64,000 bases of DNA from Candidatus Poribacteria bacterium (lineage in GTDB: Bacteria; Poribacteria; WGA-4E; WGA-3G): contig JAPPIG010000089.1 of the NCBI GenBank assembly GCA_028820635.1, positions 5,778 through 69,777 on the forward strand. The letters run 5' to 3'. Below are positions 7,269 through 17,494 of the stretch, one piece after another (position 1 is the stretch's first letter; each line of letters begins with the position of its first letter). A program made the translations under genes and the position numbers. Below the pieces are notes generated by a model. The model ran no database searches and was not told the origin of the DNA. It worked only from the letters and a program-made list of their open reading frames with translations.

Positions 7269-8507
7269 ATGGAAACACTAACGATTGTGAATGGCGACAT
7301 CTATACCCCTAAACATTACGGTCCGGGCAATCTCGTCATTCACGGTGATACAATTTCAGCAATAACTAAAGAGCAACTTCCACCGTCAGACGAAGTTATT
7401 GATGCTGCAGGGAATCTTGTAATTCCCGGATTGATTGATGGGTTGATTCACGGCGGCGGCGGCTACGACAGCATGACGGGTAAAGTTGAGGATATTGAAA
7501 CAATAGCGCGGGCGCATGCTGTTAACGGTGTTACGTCGTTGGTAGTGGGTATCTCCTCTGGGAGTATGGAGCAGATCAACGCATCCCTAACCGCAATTGC
7601 ACAGGTCGTTGACCAACCGACAGCAGATGGTGCACGGATTATTGGATCGTATGTTGAAGGGAAATTCGGAAGTCTCGCAAAAAATGGCGCACAGAACGCC
7701 AAATACATTACACCTCCAAACTTTGAAGAGTTCCACGCCATGTGGGCAGCCTCTGACGGCACTCTTAAAGTAATTTCTGTCGCTCCAGAAAACGATAAGG
7801 ATTTACAGTTCATTAAACACCTCGCCGCTTACAAGACAGATGCCTATAACGACATCGTTATCGCAATGGGGCACACAAATGCCACGTATCAACAAGCGAT
7901 GGATGCCATTGATGCAGGCGTAACACGTGCCACACACACCTATAACGGCATGAGTGGCATGCACCACCGCGACCTCGGCGCACTTGAAGCAGTTTTCGCA
8001 CACCCTGATGTCCACGCTGAATTGATAGTTGACGAACACCACGTTCACCCCTTCTGGGGCAAGCACCTGATCCAACATAAAGGAATTTTAGGGGTCGGAT
8101 TGATTACAGATTGCACTGAACATGCAGGGCTAACAGCAGAAGAATGGCAAAAAGACGCTATCTACGAAGCAGAACACGACGCTTATCGCCTCAACGCAGC
8201 AGCAGCAGCAGATTCGGATCCTCCCAAATACATAAAAAACGAGGCAATGTGGTTAGATGTCGGCAAACCGACTGAACGACTCGCAGGTGCAATCATTACC
8301 CTTATGGATGGCATTCGGAACGTTATAGGTTGGGGGTTTTCTTTAGAAGAAACCTTAACGATGGCAACATTAACACCTGCTCAAAATTTAGGTATTGATG
8401 ATCGCATAGGTTCAATTGCACCAGGCAAAGCCGCAGACATAGTTATCGTTGATGAAAATTTGAACGTGCAGAACGTAATTCTGCGTGGAAAAGCGATTAA
8501 ATCGTGA
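7269..8507 (+). CDS. nagA: N-acetylglucosamine-6-phosphate deacetylase-like amidohydrolase
   Basis: 412 aa. NagA removes acetate from GlcNAc-6-phosphate. Amidohydrolase landmarks in order: VIPGLIDGLIHGGGGYDSM (the first metal-site His-x-His is reduced to one His, as in some NagA enzymes), YVEGKF with the metal Glu, AMGHTNATY, THTYNGMSGMHHR, DEHHVHP and the catalytic Asp in LITDCTEHA. The C-terminal beta strand GSIAPGKAADIVIVDE is typical. I chose the ATG at 7269, next to GGGAG; the frame is open 19 codons earlier but those would overlap the upstream gene. The substrate is not certain. Confidence 0.82.
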   Translation: METLTIVNGDIYTPKHYGPGNLVIHGDTISAITKEQLPPSDEVIDAAGNLVIPGLIDGLIHGGGGYDSMTGKVEDIETIARAHAVNGVTSLVVGISSGSMEQINASLTAIAQVVDQPTADGARIIGSYVEGKFGSLAKNGAQNAKYITPPNFEEFHAMWAASDGTLKVISVAPENDKDLQFIKHLAAYKTDAYNDIVIAMGHTNATYQQAMDAIDAGVTRATHTYNGMSGMHHRDLGALEAVFAHPDVHAELIVDEHHVHPFWGKHLIQHKGILGVGLITDCTEHAGLTAEEWQKDAIYEAEHDAYRLNAAAAADSDPPKYIKNEAMWLDVGKPTERLAGAIITLMDGIRNVIGWGFSLEETLTMATLTPAQNLGIDDRIGSIAPGKAADIVIVDENLNVQNVILRGKAIKS

Positions 8508-8564
8508 TAATTTAGCAATTTCGCAATAAATCTCTAATAATTTTCATAATTTTTCTAAATTAAC

Positions 8565-8593
8565 TTGACAAAAGACACAAATCAGATTATAAT
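8565..8593 (+). promoter_or_regulatory. Perfect-consensus sigma-70 promoter of the ribosomal superoperon
   Basis: TTGACA (8565-8570), a 17-bp spacer and TATAAT (8588-8593) match the consensus at every position. The start site should be near 8600, giving a leader of about 170 nt before rpsL. Confidence 0.85.
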
Positions 8594-8651
8594 TAAAGTT
8601 TTGAGTGTTGTAGTAAGTTTTGTTTAGAGAGAAACACAGGAGGCATTCAAT

Positions 8652-8666
8652 TTGGAAGCAGTCTAA
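8652..8666 (+). CDS. Possible 4-codon leader minicistron
   Basis: AGGAGG at 8638-8643 lies exactly eight bases before TTG GAA GCA GTC TAA (8652-8666). This is an ideal ribosome-binding site on a tiny frame within the rpsL leader, followed by an intrinsic-terminator-like hairpin. Translation of so short a frame could place a ribosome on the leader and influence the hairpin. This is inference from spacing alone. Confidence 0.3.
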   Translation: MEAV

Positions 8667-8708
8667 CGTCGTTTTTCACAGCAACGTTAACGTGTTCGGT
8701 TGAATCGT

Positions 8709-8729
8709 AAGCCCTGTGAGGGCTTTTTT
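8709..8729 (+). terminator. Terminator/attenuator hairpin in the rpsL leader
   Basis: AGCCCT-GTG-AGGGCT at 8710-8724 is followed by six T residues (8724-8729). It lies between the strong promoter and rpsL, so it should act as an attenuator, not an end-of-operon signal. Confidence 0.6.
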
Positions 8730-8769
8730 CTTTGTCTATAAGTTGTCATTATGTCAACGAGGTGTGAAG

Positions 8770-9144
8770 ATGCCAACAATTAATCAGTTAATTAAAAAAC
8801 CGCGTAAAAAATATCGTAAGAAAACGAAATCCCCGATTCTGCAGCAATGTCCGCAGCGCAGAGGTATCTGCTTACAAGTGAAAACGGTAACGCCAAACAA
8901 ACCGAACTCTGCTTTACGGAAAGTCGCACGTGTCCGGTTTACCTCTTCTGCTGACGAAGCGACCTGCTACATTCCAGGTATTGACCACAATCTGCAGGAA
9001 CACTCAGTTGTGTTAGTTCGTGGTGGACGAGTCAAGGATTTATCCAATGTCCGATACCATATTGTGCGTGGTAAATTAGATACAGCTGGCGTAGAAAACC
9101 GTCGCCAGGGACGCTCTAAATACGGAGCGCGGAAACCCAGTTAA
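8770..9144 (+). CDS. rpsL: 30S ribosomal protein S12
   Basis: Decoding-centre protein, 124 aa, same length as E. coli S12. The ATG at 8770 is chosen because [12 protein letters not shown] matches the family N-terminus and GAGGTG precedes it. Two positions that govern streptomycin response differ from the usual: the conserved TPKKPNS loop reads TPNKPNS (Asn43 where Lys is normal) and VKDLPGVRYH reads [10 protein letters not shown] (Ser for Pro). First gene of the superoperon; rpsG follows after 101 bp. Confidence 0.97.
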   Translation: MPTINQLIKKPRKKYRKKTKSPILQQCPQRRGICLQVKTVTPNKPNSALRKVARVRFTSSADEATCYIPGIDHNLQEHSVVLVRGGRVKDLSNVRYHIVRGKLDTAGVENRRQGRSKYGARKPS

Positions 9145-9245
9145 TTAACTGGCAATATAAATTTCATCGTTGTTCAAGGAAACGCGATAGATTGTAATAC
9201 CGGTAAGAGAGTGAGTTGTTCTCTCAATTTCTGGAGGAGTAATAG

Positions 9246-9716
9246 ATGCCGAGGCGTGGAAACGTCACAAAACGGGATGTAAGTCCCGATGCCGTTCACA
9301 ACAGCAAATTAGTTTCAAAGTTTATTAACCATCTGATGTGGGATGGAAAAAAAGGCACTGCACAACGGATTGTGTACACAAGTTTTAAAATTATTGAAGA
9401 GCGAACGAAAGATGAAGGTTTTGACGTGTTTCGTCAAGCCATCAATAATGTAAAACCTGTGCTGGAAATCCGTCCACGGCGTGTTGGAAGCCAAACCTAT
9501 CAAGTGCCGGTTGACGTAAAAACTGAACGACGAACAACATTAGCAATTAACTGGATTATCCAATCTGCGCGGAGTCGAGGTGAAAAAGGTATGCCCGCAC
9601 GGTTAGCAGGTGAACTTTTGGATGCCTCACAGAATGAAGGTGAAGCAATTCGTAAAAAGCAGGAACAGCACCGCATGGCTGAAGCCAATAGGGCTTTTGC
9701 ACATTACAGATGGTAA
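9246..9716 (+). CDS. rpsG: 30S ribosomal protein S7
   Basis: 156 aa, the normal length. Primary binder of the 16S 3' major domain. MPRRGNV start, the RVGSxTYQVPVDV loop and the C-terminal EANRAFAHYRW are typical. The ATG is preceded by TGGAGGAG. It lies between rpsL and fusA as in most bacteria. Confidence 0.97.
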   Translation: MPRRGNVTKRDVSPDAVHNSKLVSKFINHLMWDGKKGTAQRIVYTSFKIIEERTKDEGFDVFRQAINNVKPVLEIRPRRVGSQTYQVPVDVKTERRTTLAINWIIQSARSRGEKGMPARLAGELLDASQNEGEAIRKKQEQHRMAEANRAFAHYRW

Positions 9717-9797
9717 TTAAATTATATTTATATAAAACAACACGAAAAATTGTAAGATGATGTTATAGAGACTAAATAAACAGGGAGTTATTAAACT

Positions 9798-11909
9798 GTG
9801 TCGGACAAAAATCAAAGAGTGCCACGCCGCTCAACCTTATCAAATACACGAAACATCGGTATTATGGCGCACATTGACGCGGGTAAAACGACTGTAACCG
9901 AACGAATCTTATTCTATACGGGTAGGGTTTATCGGATCGGCGAAGTCGACGATGGCACGACCACAATGGATTGGATGGTGCAGGAGCAGGAACGCGGCAT
10001 TACAATTACTGCTGCGGCAACTACCTGTAACTGGAAAGAACACCATATTAATATCATTGATACGCCAGGACATATTGACTTTACAGTTGAAGTGGAACGT
10101 TCACTAAGAGTTCTGGATGGGGCTGTTGCTGTGTTCTGTGCGGTCGGCGGTGTTGAACCGCAATCGGAAACCGTCTGGCGACAAGCAGATAAATACGAAA
10201 TCCCTCGCATCGCTTACATCAATAAAATGGATAGAACTGGTGCTGACTTCTTCCGAACCGTTGAAATGATGGGTGAACGCTTAGGCGCAACTGCCGTGCC
10301 TATTCAACTCCCAATCGGATCCGCCGAACAATTCAAAGGAATTGTTGACCTCATTTCAATGAAGGGACAATTGTGGGACGAAGGAAGTCTTGGCGAAGTT
10401 ATTCATGAAACCGATATTCCCGCAGAGATGGAAGAAATGGTGCATGAATATCGCGATCGGTTATTTGCAGCAGTCGCAGAATGGGATGATGAACTATTAG
10501 AGAAGTACCTTGACGGTGTTGAGATTACTCCCGAAGAAATTAAAACTGGATTGAGGCAAGCAGTACTCAGTAGTAAAGTCGTTCCAGTGCTTTGTGGTAG
10601 TGCATTAAAAAACAAGGGAGTCCAACCGCTTCTGGATGGGATTGTTTCTTATTTGCCTGCTCCAACAGATGTCAAACCTGTTGTAGGCTTTAATCCGAAA
10701 ACTGAGGAAGAAGAGACTCGCCCCGCAGACAAAGAAGCACCATTCTGTGCGCTTGCATTTAAAATTACCACTGACCCACACGTTGGAAAACTGACATACT
10801 TACGTGTCTATTCCGGTGTTCTAAACAAAGGTGATACTGTTTACAACAGCAATAGTGAAAAATACGAACGCATCGGCAGACTGATGCAGATGCACGCTAA
10901 CAAACGAGAAGAACATCAATTGCTTAGTGCTGGTGACATTGTAGCTGCAATTGGGCTAAAAGAATTAAGCACTGGTGACACAATCTGTGATCCCAAAGCA
11001 CCGATTGCTTTGGAAACAATGGTGTTTCCGTTACCTGTTATGTCGGTGGCAGTTGAGCCGCGTTCACAGTCAGATATTGATAAATTGAATCTTGCGCTCT
11101 CAAAACTGGCAGAGGAAGACCCAACTTTTAAGGTTCATCAAGACCCAGACACAGGACAAACACTACTATCCGGCATGGGTGAACTTCACCTTGAAATCAT
11201 TGTGGATAGGTTAGTAAGAGAGTTTAACGTTTCCGCCAATGTGGGTTCGCCTGAAGTGGCATACCGGGAAACGCTTCTTAAGCCAGTAAAAGCTGAAGGC
11301 AGATTTGTCCGACAGTCAGGTGGTAAAGGTATGTTCGGGCATGTTGTCATTGAGGTGACACCGCTTGAAAAAGGCACAGGTTTTGAATTTACTGATGAGA
11401 CCAAAGGCGGGGTTATCCCTCAAGAATACGTCCCTGCAGTGCGAAAAGGTATCGAAAATGCAATGAACGTTGGCACTTTAGCCGGTTATCCAGTCGTTGA
11501 TGTAGGTGTTCGCCTTGTAGATGGTTCTTTTCATCAAGTAGATTCGTCTGAGATGGCATTTTCAATTGCCGGTTCAATGGCGTTCAAGGAAGCTGCAAAA
11601 AAGGCAGGTTCGGTGCTACTTGAGCCAATCATGGCAGTTGAAGTTATAGTGCCAGATGAGTACCTCGGAAAAGTGATTGGCGATCTTAATTCTCGACGTG
11701 CTCACATTAGAGATACAGAGATCCATGAAAAATCTCGAATTCAAGTAGTTCGGGTAGATGTGCCATTATCGGAAATGTTCGGTTACGTCAAAGCACTTCG
11801 TTCGCTGACACAGGGACGTGCCAACTATTCTATGGAATTCGCACATTATAGAGAGGTCCCAACAAGCGTTGCGGAGGATTTGATTACAAACACGACATCA
11901 ACATCGTAA
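9798..11909 (+). CDS. fusA: Elongation factor G
   Basis: GTPase that drives translocation. 703 aa starting at GTG (GGGAG upstream). The GTP-binding elements [17 protein letters not shown] and NKMDR are intact. [12 protein letters not shown] identifies the canonical EF-G class. Domains IV-V ([39 protein letters not shown]) are complete. Confidence 0.97.
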   Translation: MSDKNQRVPRRSTLSNTRNIGIMAHIDAGKTTVTERILFYTGRVYRIGEVDDGTTTMDWMVQEQERGITITAAATTCNWKEHHINIIDTPGHIDFTVEVERSLRVLDGAVAVFCAVGGVEPQSETVWRQADKYEIPRIAYINKMDRTGADFFRTVEMMGERLGATAVPIQLPIGSAEQFKGIVDLISMKGQLWDEGSLGEVIHETDIPAEMEEMVHEYRDRLFAAVAEWDDELLEKYLDGVEITPEEIKTGLRQAVLSSKVVPVLCGSALKNKGVQPLLDGIVSYLPAPTDVKPVVGFNPKTEEEETRPADKEAPFCALAFKITTDPHVGKLTYLRVYSGVLNKGDTVYNSNSEKYERIGRLMQMHANKREEHQLLSAGDIVAAIGLKELSTGDTICDPKAPIALETMVFPLPVMSVAVEPRSQSDIDKLNLALSKLAEEDPTFKVHQDPDTGQTLLSGMGELHLEIIVDRLVREFNVSANVGSPEVAYRETLLKPVKAEGRFVRQSGGKGMFGHVVIEVTPLEKGTGFEFTDETKGGVIPQEYVPAVRKGIENAMNVGTLAGYPVVDVGVRLVDGSFHQVDSSEMAFSIAGSMAFKEAAKKAGSVLLEPIMAVEVIVPDEYLGKVIGDLNSRRAHIRDTEIHEKSRIQVVRVDVPLSEMFGYVKALRSLTQGRANYSMEFAHYREVPTSVAEDLITNTTSTS

Positions 11910-12207
11910 AACATTATAGTGCGTTCAACTTTAAAAGTTATATTGAACGCTATTAATTTTGACGGAATACTTTCAAACAAGATATTTACTCACAAAGTGA
12001 ACATCTGATATTGATTACTTCAAAAAATAAAAGTGGCATGCCAAGTGATATAATAATCACAAGGCTATTGTGAAAGTCCGAAACATTCGGACACAGTGAA
12101 ACACGTTGTGCGCCTACTAAGCGCGCCTATGAGAACATAGATATAACTCGGGTTTAGTGATATTTGAAACCCTTTATATATAACCTATAATTGGAGTTTG
12201 GACAGAA
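11910..12207 (+). other. 298-bp gap between fusA and tuf with a small hairpin
   Basis: No gene is visible. GTCCGAAACATTCGGAC (about 12076-12092) can form a short stem, and GTGATATAATAATCAC (about 12044-12059) is a palindrome that contains a TATAAT box without a good -35. An internal tuf promoter is possible but not well supported. Confidence 0.35.
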
Positions 12208-13407
12208 ATGGCAAAGCAAGCTTTTGAAAGGACAAAGCCACACGTTAATATTGGCACTATTGGCCACGTTGACCACGGTAAAACAACGCTTACAGCAGCA
12301 ATTACTATGGTCTTATCAAAACTCGCTGACAAAGACTATGTCATGACCTATGAGGACATTGACAAGGCACCCGAGGAAAAAGAACGTGGCATTACAATTA
12401 ACACCGCTCACGTTGAATACGAGACGGAAAACCGGCACTACGCTCACGTTGACTGTCCTGGTCACGCGGACTACATCAAAAATATGATTACGGGTGCTGC
12501 CCAAATGGATGGTGCTATTTTAGTTGTTTCCGCAGCAGACGGTCCTATGCCGCAGACACGTGAACACGTACTGCTTGCAAGGCAGGTGAACGTCCCATCC
12601 TTGGTTGTCTTTCTAAATAAGGCAGACATGGTGGATGACGAGGAACTGCTTGAGTTAGTTGATCTGGAAGTCCGCGAATTGTTAACCGAATATGAATTCC
12701 CAGGTGACGACACGCCAATCATTTCAGGTTCTGCTCTTGAAGCGATGGAATCTGCTGGTGATCCAACGAGTGAAGAATGTAAACCGATTCTTGACCTCAT
12801 GGCATCTGTTGATGAGTTCATTCCAGAACCGATTCGGGATACAGAAAAACCTTTCTTGATGCCAATTGAAGATATCTTTACGATTAGCGGACGAGGCACT
12901 GTTGTCACAGGTCGTGTTGAACGGGGTATCGTTGAAGTCGGAAATACGGTCGAAATCGTAGGACTTCGCGACACTACAGACACGGTTGTCACGGGTGTTG
13001 AAATGTTCAATAAATTCCTTGATGAAGGTAGAGCAGGCGACAACATCGGCGCACTGCTTCGAGGTATTGATCGGGATGATGTTGAACGTGGACAGGTCTT
13101 ATCAATCCCCGGAACAGTTACACCCCACACCAAGTTTGAAGCTGAGGCATATATCTTGACAAAAGAGGAAGGCGGACGCTGGAATCCGTTCTTTAGTGGG
13201 TATCGTCCACAATTTTACTTCCGGACAACAGACGTTACCGGTGAAATGAATCTGGCTGAAGGTATTGAAATGATTATGCCTGGTGACAACGCGCAGATTA
13301 CTGTTGAACTGTCTAAACCGATTGCTATGGAAGAACAACTTCGCTTCGCAATCCGTGAAGGCGGACACACTATCGGCGCTGGTGTTGTCTCTAAAATCCT
13401 TGAGTAA
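12208..13407 (+). CDS. tuf: Elongation factor Tu
   Basis: 399 aa. Delivers aminoacyl-t[20 protein letters not shown] and NKADM are present, as are the switch I region [12 protein letters not shown] and the C-terminal [11 protein letters not shown]. Complete and unremarkable. It is the only tuf copy in the window and lies in the classical str-operon position, but separated by about 300 bp from fusA and 196 bp from rpsJ. Confidence 0.97.
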   Translation: MAKQAFERTKPHVNIGTIGHVDHGKTTLTAAITMVLSKLADKDYVMTYEDIDKAPEEKERGITINTAHVEYETENRHYAHVDCPGHADYIKNMITGAAQMDGAILVVSAADGPMPQTREHVLLARQVNVPSLVVFLNKADMVDDEELLELVDLEVRELLTEYEFPGDDTPIISGSALEAMESAGDPTSEECKPILDLMASVDEFIPEPIRDTEKPFLMPIEDIFTISGRGTVVTGRVERGIVEVGNTVEIVGLRDTTDTVVTGVEMFNKFLDEGRAGDNIGALLRGIDRDDVERGQVLSIPGTVTPHTKFEAEAYILTKEEGGRWNPFFSGYRPQFYFRTTDVTGEMNLAEGIEMIMPGDNAQITVELSKPIAMEEQLRFAIREGGHTIGAGVVSKILE

Positions 13408-13465
13408 CGGGAGTTTTATCGGATACGTTCCCTCGATTAGTTTGGGCATATAACGTGTTTATGTG

Positions 13466-13533
13466 TCTTGTCGGAGCATTCAAGGCTAATAAGACAATGA
13501 TTGATTAGATTAGCCCTGATAGTTCCGACAAGA
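13466..13533 (+). promoter_or_regulatory. Long imperfect inverted repeat upstream of rpsJ
   Basis: TCTTGTCGGA (13466-13475) pairs perfectly with TCCGACAAGA (13524-13533). Inside it, AAGGCTAAT (13482-13490) pairs with ATTAGCCCT (13509-13517) with one mismatch. A 68-nt two-part stem of this kind, 70 nt before rpsJ, could be an mRNA control element comparable in position to the S10 leader of E. coli, or simply a tuf 3' processing hairpin. There is no T run. Confidence 0.45.
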
Positions 13534-13603
13534 TACGCTGTTGATAATCTAAGGGCAAAACACGAGGGAACGCACTGTTACTTTTCAAAGAAGGAGCCAA
13601 GAG

Positions 13604-13915
13604 ATGGACAATCAAAAAATTCGCATTCGGCTCAAAGCGTTTGATCACCGTTTACTTGACCAGTCTGCGAAGCAAATTGCGGTCACCGCAAAACAGACCC
13701 AGGCGAGAGTTTCAGGTCCGATTCCGTTGCCGACAAAGAAACACATCTATACTGTTCAACGTTCCACGTTCAAGGACAAAAAATCGCGAGAACAGTTTGA
13801 GATGCGGATCCACAAACGGTTATTGGATATTCTGGAAACCGCTCCAAAGACAGTTGACGCGCTGATGCGGCTTGATCTCCCCGCTGGGGTTGATGTCAAA
13901 ATCACATTACTCTAA
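13604..13915 (+). CDS. rpsJ: 30S ribosomal protein S10
   Basis: 103 aa, normal length. [16 protein letters not shown] and [14 protein letters not shown] are diagnostic. AAGGAG precedes the ATG. First gene of the S10 block; rplC follows after 12 bp. Confidence 0.97.
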   Translation: MDNQKIRIRLKAFDHRLLDQSAKQIAVTAKQTQARVSGPIPLPTKKHIYTVQRSTFKDKKSREQFEMRIHKRLLDILETAPKTVDALMRLDLPAGVDVKITLL

Positions 13916-13927
13916 GGGAGGTAAGAA

Positions 13928-14593
13928 ATGGTTAGCGGAATTATCGGCAGAAAAGTTGGAATGACCCAAATCTTTGAAGATTCCGGGGAGGCAATTCCGG
14001 TCACTGTGATAGAAGCTGGTCCATGTCCAATTGTTCAGGTAAAAACGCAGGAGCGGGACGGTTATCAGGCTGTACAGTTAGGATTCGGCAAACGAAAAGA
14101 AAATAAGTTTAATAGCCCGGCGCGCGGTCACTTCGCTAAAGCGGATACAGCACCCACACAAGTACTTCGAGAATTTCGGGTAGAAAGTCTTGAGGGTGTC
14201 GCAGTTGGTGATACTGTTGATGCAAGTTTATTTTCAGAAGGTGAACTTGTAGATGTAACCGGCACTTCAAAAGGGCACGGATTTACCGGTGTTGTTAAAC
14301 GTTGGGGATTTAAGGGTGGCAGGAAGAGCCACGGTGGTGAGCAAGACCTACGTCGTCCAGGATCTATTGGTGCAAGTGCTACTCCATCACGTGTTTTTAA
14401 AGGAAAGAAAATGCCAGGACGCTACGGTGCTAAACGACACACCGTCCAAAATCTGCAGGTTATCCAAGCCGACGCTGAACGAAATTTGTTGGTTGTTAAA
14501 GGAGCAATCCCAGGTCCACCAAAAGGGTTCCTTTTAATCAGGAAAGCCGTTAAGGTTTCTGGAAAAAACAGTACTGACAGTAATGAAAGTTAA
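13928..14593 (+). CDS. rplC: 50S ribosomal protein L3
   Basis: 221 aa with an ideal GGGAGG site. [13 protein letters not shown] at the start and the [16 protein letters not shown] segment reaching the peptidyl-transferase centre are conserved. C-terminal tail slightly long and Ser/Asn-rich. Followed by a 97-bp gap before rplD. Confidence 0.97.
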   Translation: MVSGIIGRKVGMTQIFEDSGEAIPVTVIEAGPCPIVQVKTQERDGYQAVQLGFGKRKENKFNSPARGHFAKADTAPTQVLREFRVESLEGVAVGDTVDASLFSEGELVDVTGTSKGHGFTGVVKRWGFKGGRKSHGGEQDLRRPGSIGASATPSRVFKGKKMPGRYGAKRHTVQNLQVIQADAERNLLVVKGAIPGPPKGFLLIRKAVKVSGKNSTDSNES

Positions 14594-14690
14594 CTTGGTA
14601 ATAGTTATATTTCCTTCAACCCCTGCAACTTCCTGAGAAGAGCAGGGTAATTGATGCCAAGTTCAGCACATCGGAGAAATAAATAAAGAT

Positions 14691-15326
14691 ATGGCAACTT
14701 TAAACGTACATAATCGTTCAGGAGAAGTGCTTCGCGAGAAAAACCTCGCGGATTCGTTTACACATGCTGAGGTTAATACAGCTGTCGTCCATCAATGTGT
14801 GGTGGCTTACCTTGCTAACCAAAGGAGCGGTACGGCATCAACGAAAAGCCGTAGTGAAGTTAAGGGGAGCGGCAGGAAATTATACCGTCAAAAAGGAACT
14901 GGTAGAGCACGTGTCGGAGATGCCGGATCTCCCATTCGGGTACACGGTGGTGTTGCATTTGGTCCGAAACCTCGCAGTTTTCGTCAGCGTACCCCCAAGC
15001 AGGTACGTCGTCTCGGTTTAAAAAGTGCCCTCGCTGATCGATTCCAAAATGAACAGTGTGTTTTGATTGAAGATTTCACACTGGAACGTCCTCGAACAAA
15101 AGAAATTGTGTCTGTCCTAAACGCATTGAACCTGGAGGGAAAGGTCTTATTCGTTCTTGACGAACATAATCCGAACATCTATCTTTCCCTAAGGAATATC
15201 CCTAAAGTTAACAGTTGTACTTGGGATATGCTCAATATATACCAAGTAATGTGGCATGACAAACTCGTCATCACTGAACGCGCTGCAGAAAAATTAGAAG
15301 CGAAATTCGTAGATTCTGAAGGTTAA
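14691..15326 (+). CDS. rplD: 50S ribosomal protein L4
   Basis: 211 aa. Lines the exit tunnel with the extended loop KLYRQKGTGRARVGD. The ribosome-binding site is poor (only an AAATAAAGAT tract before the ATG; GGAG is too far). L4 is the S10-operon autorepressor in E. coli; whether it is here is unknown. rplW starts 4 bp after its stop. Confidence 0.96.
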   Translation: MATLNVHNRSGEVLREKNLADSFTHAEVNTAVVHQCVVAYLANQRSGTASTKSRSEVKGSGRKLYRQKGTGRARVGDAGSPIRVHGGVAFGPKPRSFRQRTPKQVRRLGLKSALADRFQNEQCVLIEDFTLERPRTKEIVSVLNALNLEGKVLFVLDEHNPNIYLSLRNIPKVNSCTWDMLNIYQVMWHDKLVITERAAEKLEAKFVDSEG

Positions 15327-15330
15327 TGTT

Positions 15331-15630
15331 ATGAAAGATAAATATAAAGTTATTTTGAGACCGCACATTACAGAAAAAAGCACGCTTCTTCGTGAGGATA
15401 ATAAATACTCGTTTGTTGTCAGTCGAGACGCAACGAAAACGGACATCCGCCGTGCTGCTGAGGAATTGTTTGAAATTCAAGGAAGCATCATTAACATTCA
15501 CACGATGCAAATGCGGGGTAAAATGAAGGGTAGAATGAACCGTTACCAACGCGGACGACGTCCCCATTGGAAAAAAGCCATCATTACCGTGGAAGAAGGG
15601 ACTCGTATCCCAGTTTTTGAAAGTATCTAA
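15331..15630 (+). CDS. rplW: 50S ribosomal protein L23
   Basis: 99 aa. Exit-tunnel rim protein. ILRPHITEKST and the Arg/Gly-rich loop (about 61-77) are characteristic. It starts 4 bp after rplD, so translational coupling is likely. Confidence 0.95.
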   Translation: MKDKYKVILRPHITEKSTLLREDNKYSFVVSRDATKTDIRRAAEELFEIQGSIINIHTMQMRGKMKGRMNRYQRGRRPHWKKAIITVEEGTRIPVFESI

Positions 15631-15709
15631 ACTCTATTTCGTTCATGTATGGTGCCGCGTGTCAATCGTTGGGTCTCATGAAAGAATGTTTTAACGAGAG
15701 GAATTGAGA

Positions 15710-16525
15710 GTGGCTAAAACATATAAAGCTGTCACGCCGAGTCGGCGTTTCATGACTGGATATACCTTTGAGGAGATTACACGCCAGAAACCAGAGAAAT
15801 CCCTCGTCAAAGGTACCAAGCAAAATGCTGGACGTAACAGCAAAGGGCGTATAACGGTACGAAGACGGGGTGGCGGACACAAACGGCGATATCGCGTCAT
15901 CGATTTCAAACGCGATAAGTTTGGTATTCCCGCGAAGGTAGCCTCAATTGAGTATGACCCGAACCGTTCTGCTCATATCGCTTTACTCCACTATGCAGAC
16001 GGAGAAAAGCGGTATATCTTGGCTCCTGTCGGTCTTCGGGTTGGCGATAGTGTTACATCCGGACCAGACGCAGAAATCAGTGTCGGAAATGCCTTACCCC
16101 TTGAAAATATTCCATTGGGTTCTTCAATACATAATATTGAAATGCAACCCGGTAAAGGTGGACAACTTGTTCGTAGCGCAGGCGGAGCGGCACAGTTAGT
16201 TGATCGTGAAGGTAAATATGCACGTATCCGTTTGCCTTCTGGTGAAGTGAGGCTTGTTCCGGTAAATGCCATGGCAACTATTGGACAAGTTGGAAATGTT
16301 ACGACTATCGTTATCGGTAAAGCAGGTCGTTCAAGATGGTTAGGAAAACGTCCAAAGGTTCGAGGTGTAGCGATGAATCCGGTTGATCATCCGCATGGCG
16401 GTGGTGAAGGTAAAAGTTCCGGTGGAAGGCACCCTGTTACACCTTGGGGCGTACCAACAAAAGGGTATAAAACTCGAAACCCGAAAAAGAAATCGGGTCG
16501 ATATATTATGGGAAGGCGTAAATAG
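15710..16525 (+). CDS. rplB: 50S ribosomal protein L2
   Basis: 271 aa from GTG at 15710 ([13 protein letters not shown]), which has GAGAGGA eight bases upstream. A TTG two codons earlier is possible but less well placed. The [19 protein letters not shown] segment near the peptidyl-transferase centre, with the essential His, is intact. Confidence 0.96.
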   Translation: MAKTYKAVTPSRRFMTGYTFEEITRQKPEKSLVKGTKQNAGRNSKGRITVRRRGGGHKRRYRVIDFKRDKFGIPAKVASIEYDPNRSAHIALLHYADGEKRYILAPVGLRVGDSVTSGPDAEISVGNALPLENIPLGSSIHNIEMQPGKGGQLVRSAGGAAQLVDREGKYARIRLPSGEVRLVPVNAMATIGQVGNVTTIVIGKAGRSRWLGKRPKVRGVAMNPVDHPHGGGEGKSSGGRHPVTPWGVPTKGYKTRNPKKKSGRYIMGRRK

Positions 16526-16579
16526 TGGTTTTTACAACTTATCTTCTAAGGCACATTCACACTTAAAAGGAGAAATCCG

Positions 16580-16852
16580 ATGCCACGTTCTGTTAAAAAA
16601 GGCCCTTACGTTGACGCAAAACTCGCAAAGCATATAGCGGAGATGGAACAATCTGGTAGTAAACGTGTGGTTCGCACGTGGGCACGAAGTTCTACTATTA
16701 CACCGGAATTTGTTGGACATACCGTCGCGATTCATAACGGGAAAAAGTTTTTTCCCGTTTATATCACAGAAAATATGGTTGGTCATAAACTCGGAGAATT
16801 CGCTCCGACCCGGACTTTCCGTTCTCACGCGGGCGGTGCGGCGAGAAGATAA
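16580..16852 (+). CDS. rpsS: 30S ribosomal protein S19
   Basis: 90 aa, normal. [11 protein letters not shown] start and [16 protein letters not shown] near the end are diagnostic. AAAGGAG precedes the ATG. A 228-bp gap, unusual here, separates it from rplV. Confidence 0.97.
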   Translation: MPRSVKKGPYVDAKLAKHIAEMEQSGSKRVVRTWARSSTITPEFVGHTVAIHNGKKFFPVYITENMVGHKLGEFAPTRTFRSHAGGAARR

Positions 16853-16937
16853 TTTTATATTGTGTTCATATTATAAGTTGAACGTTTCTGTATTACGGTG
16901 AATTATAAAATAGGTTAACACATTCGCCCAGTAGACA

Positions 16938-16964
16938 AGGTTTCCTAACCGCGTCGGTGCAGGA
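16938..16964. repeat. Dispersed GGTTTCCTAACCGCG element inside the S10 operon
   Basis: AAGGTTTCCTAACCGCGTCGG followed by TGC in the rpsS-rplV gap matches GGAGGTTTCCTAACCTCGCTGG/TGC at about 37927-37950 and, in part, the GTGCGGTTAGGAAACCGCAC palindrome at 35298-35317. The remainder of the 16853-17080 gap holds nothing else I recognise. Confidence 0.55.
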
Positions 16965-17080
16965 TATTCAAATAATTCTAAATCTATTATAGATACGCTT
17001 ATTGGTTTGATACGTTATTAGATAATATAAGCAAGACATTGTACACAAATTTGTGCTTAAAGTTTTGTTAGGAGAAAAAA

Positions 17081-17434
17081 ATGGAAGGAAGGGCAAAGAT
17101 TCGGAACGTTTCGGTAGCACCGCGAAAAGCGCGACTCGTTGCCGACTTAGTTAGGAATCAATATGTTGACGATGCGCTGAATCAACTGCTCTTTACACAT
17201 AAAGCGGCAGCACCTATAATTTATAAACTGATTCAATCCGCTGCAGCAAATGCCCAATACCAAGAGCCTGCAGTGGCAATCGAAAATTTGTACGTTAAAG
17301 AGATTCGTGTTGATGAAGGAATTACACGAAAATGGATACGCCCCCGCGCACGAGGTATGGCAAACCGAATTTTCAAACGCCAGAGCCATATCACTGTTGT
17401 CGTGGATGAGGAGAGTGAAAATGATGGTGAGTAA
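17081..17434 (+). CDS. rplV: 50S ribosomal protein L22
   Basis: 117 aa. Lines the exit tunnel. SVAPRKARLVADLVR and the beta-hairpin with RKWIRPRARGMANRI are conserved. AGGAG site present. Acidic tail of about eight residues. Confidence 0.96.
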   Translation: MEGRAKIRNVSVAPRKARLVADLVRNQYVDDALNQLLFTHKAAAPIIYKLIQSAAANAQYQEPAVAIENLYVKEIRVDEGITRKWIRPRARGMANRIFKRQSHITVVVDEESENDGE

Positions 17435-17494
17435 TCAATGCCACCACATGTCCTCCGAAATCATATATAGGGTAGTGTCCACCAGGAGGTTTAT

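Noticed and set aside
12471..13133. 220-aa open frame antisense to tuf
   Set aside because: Ser/Thr/Arg-biased composition typical of a shadow frame; no ribosome-binding site; fully inside tuf.
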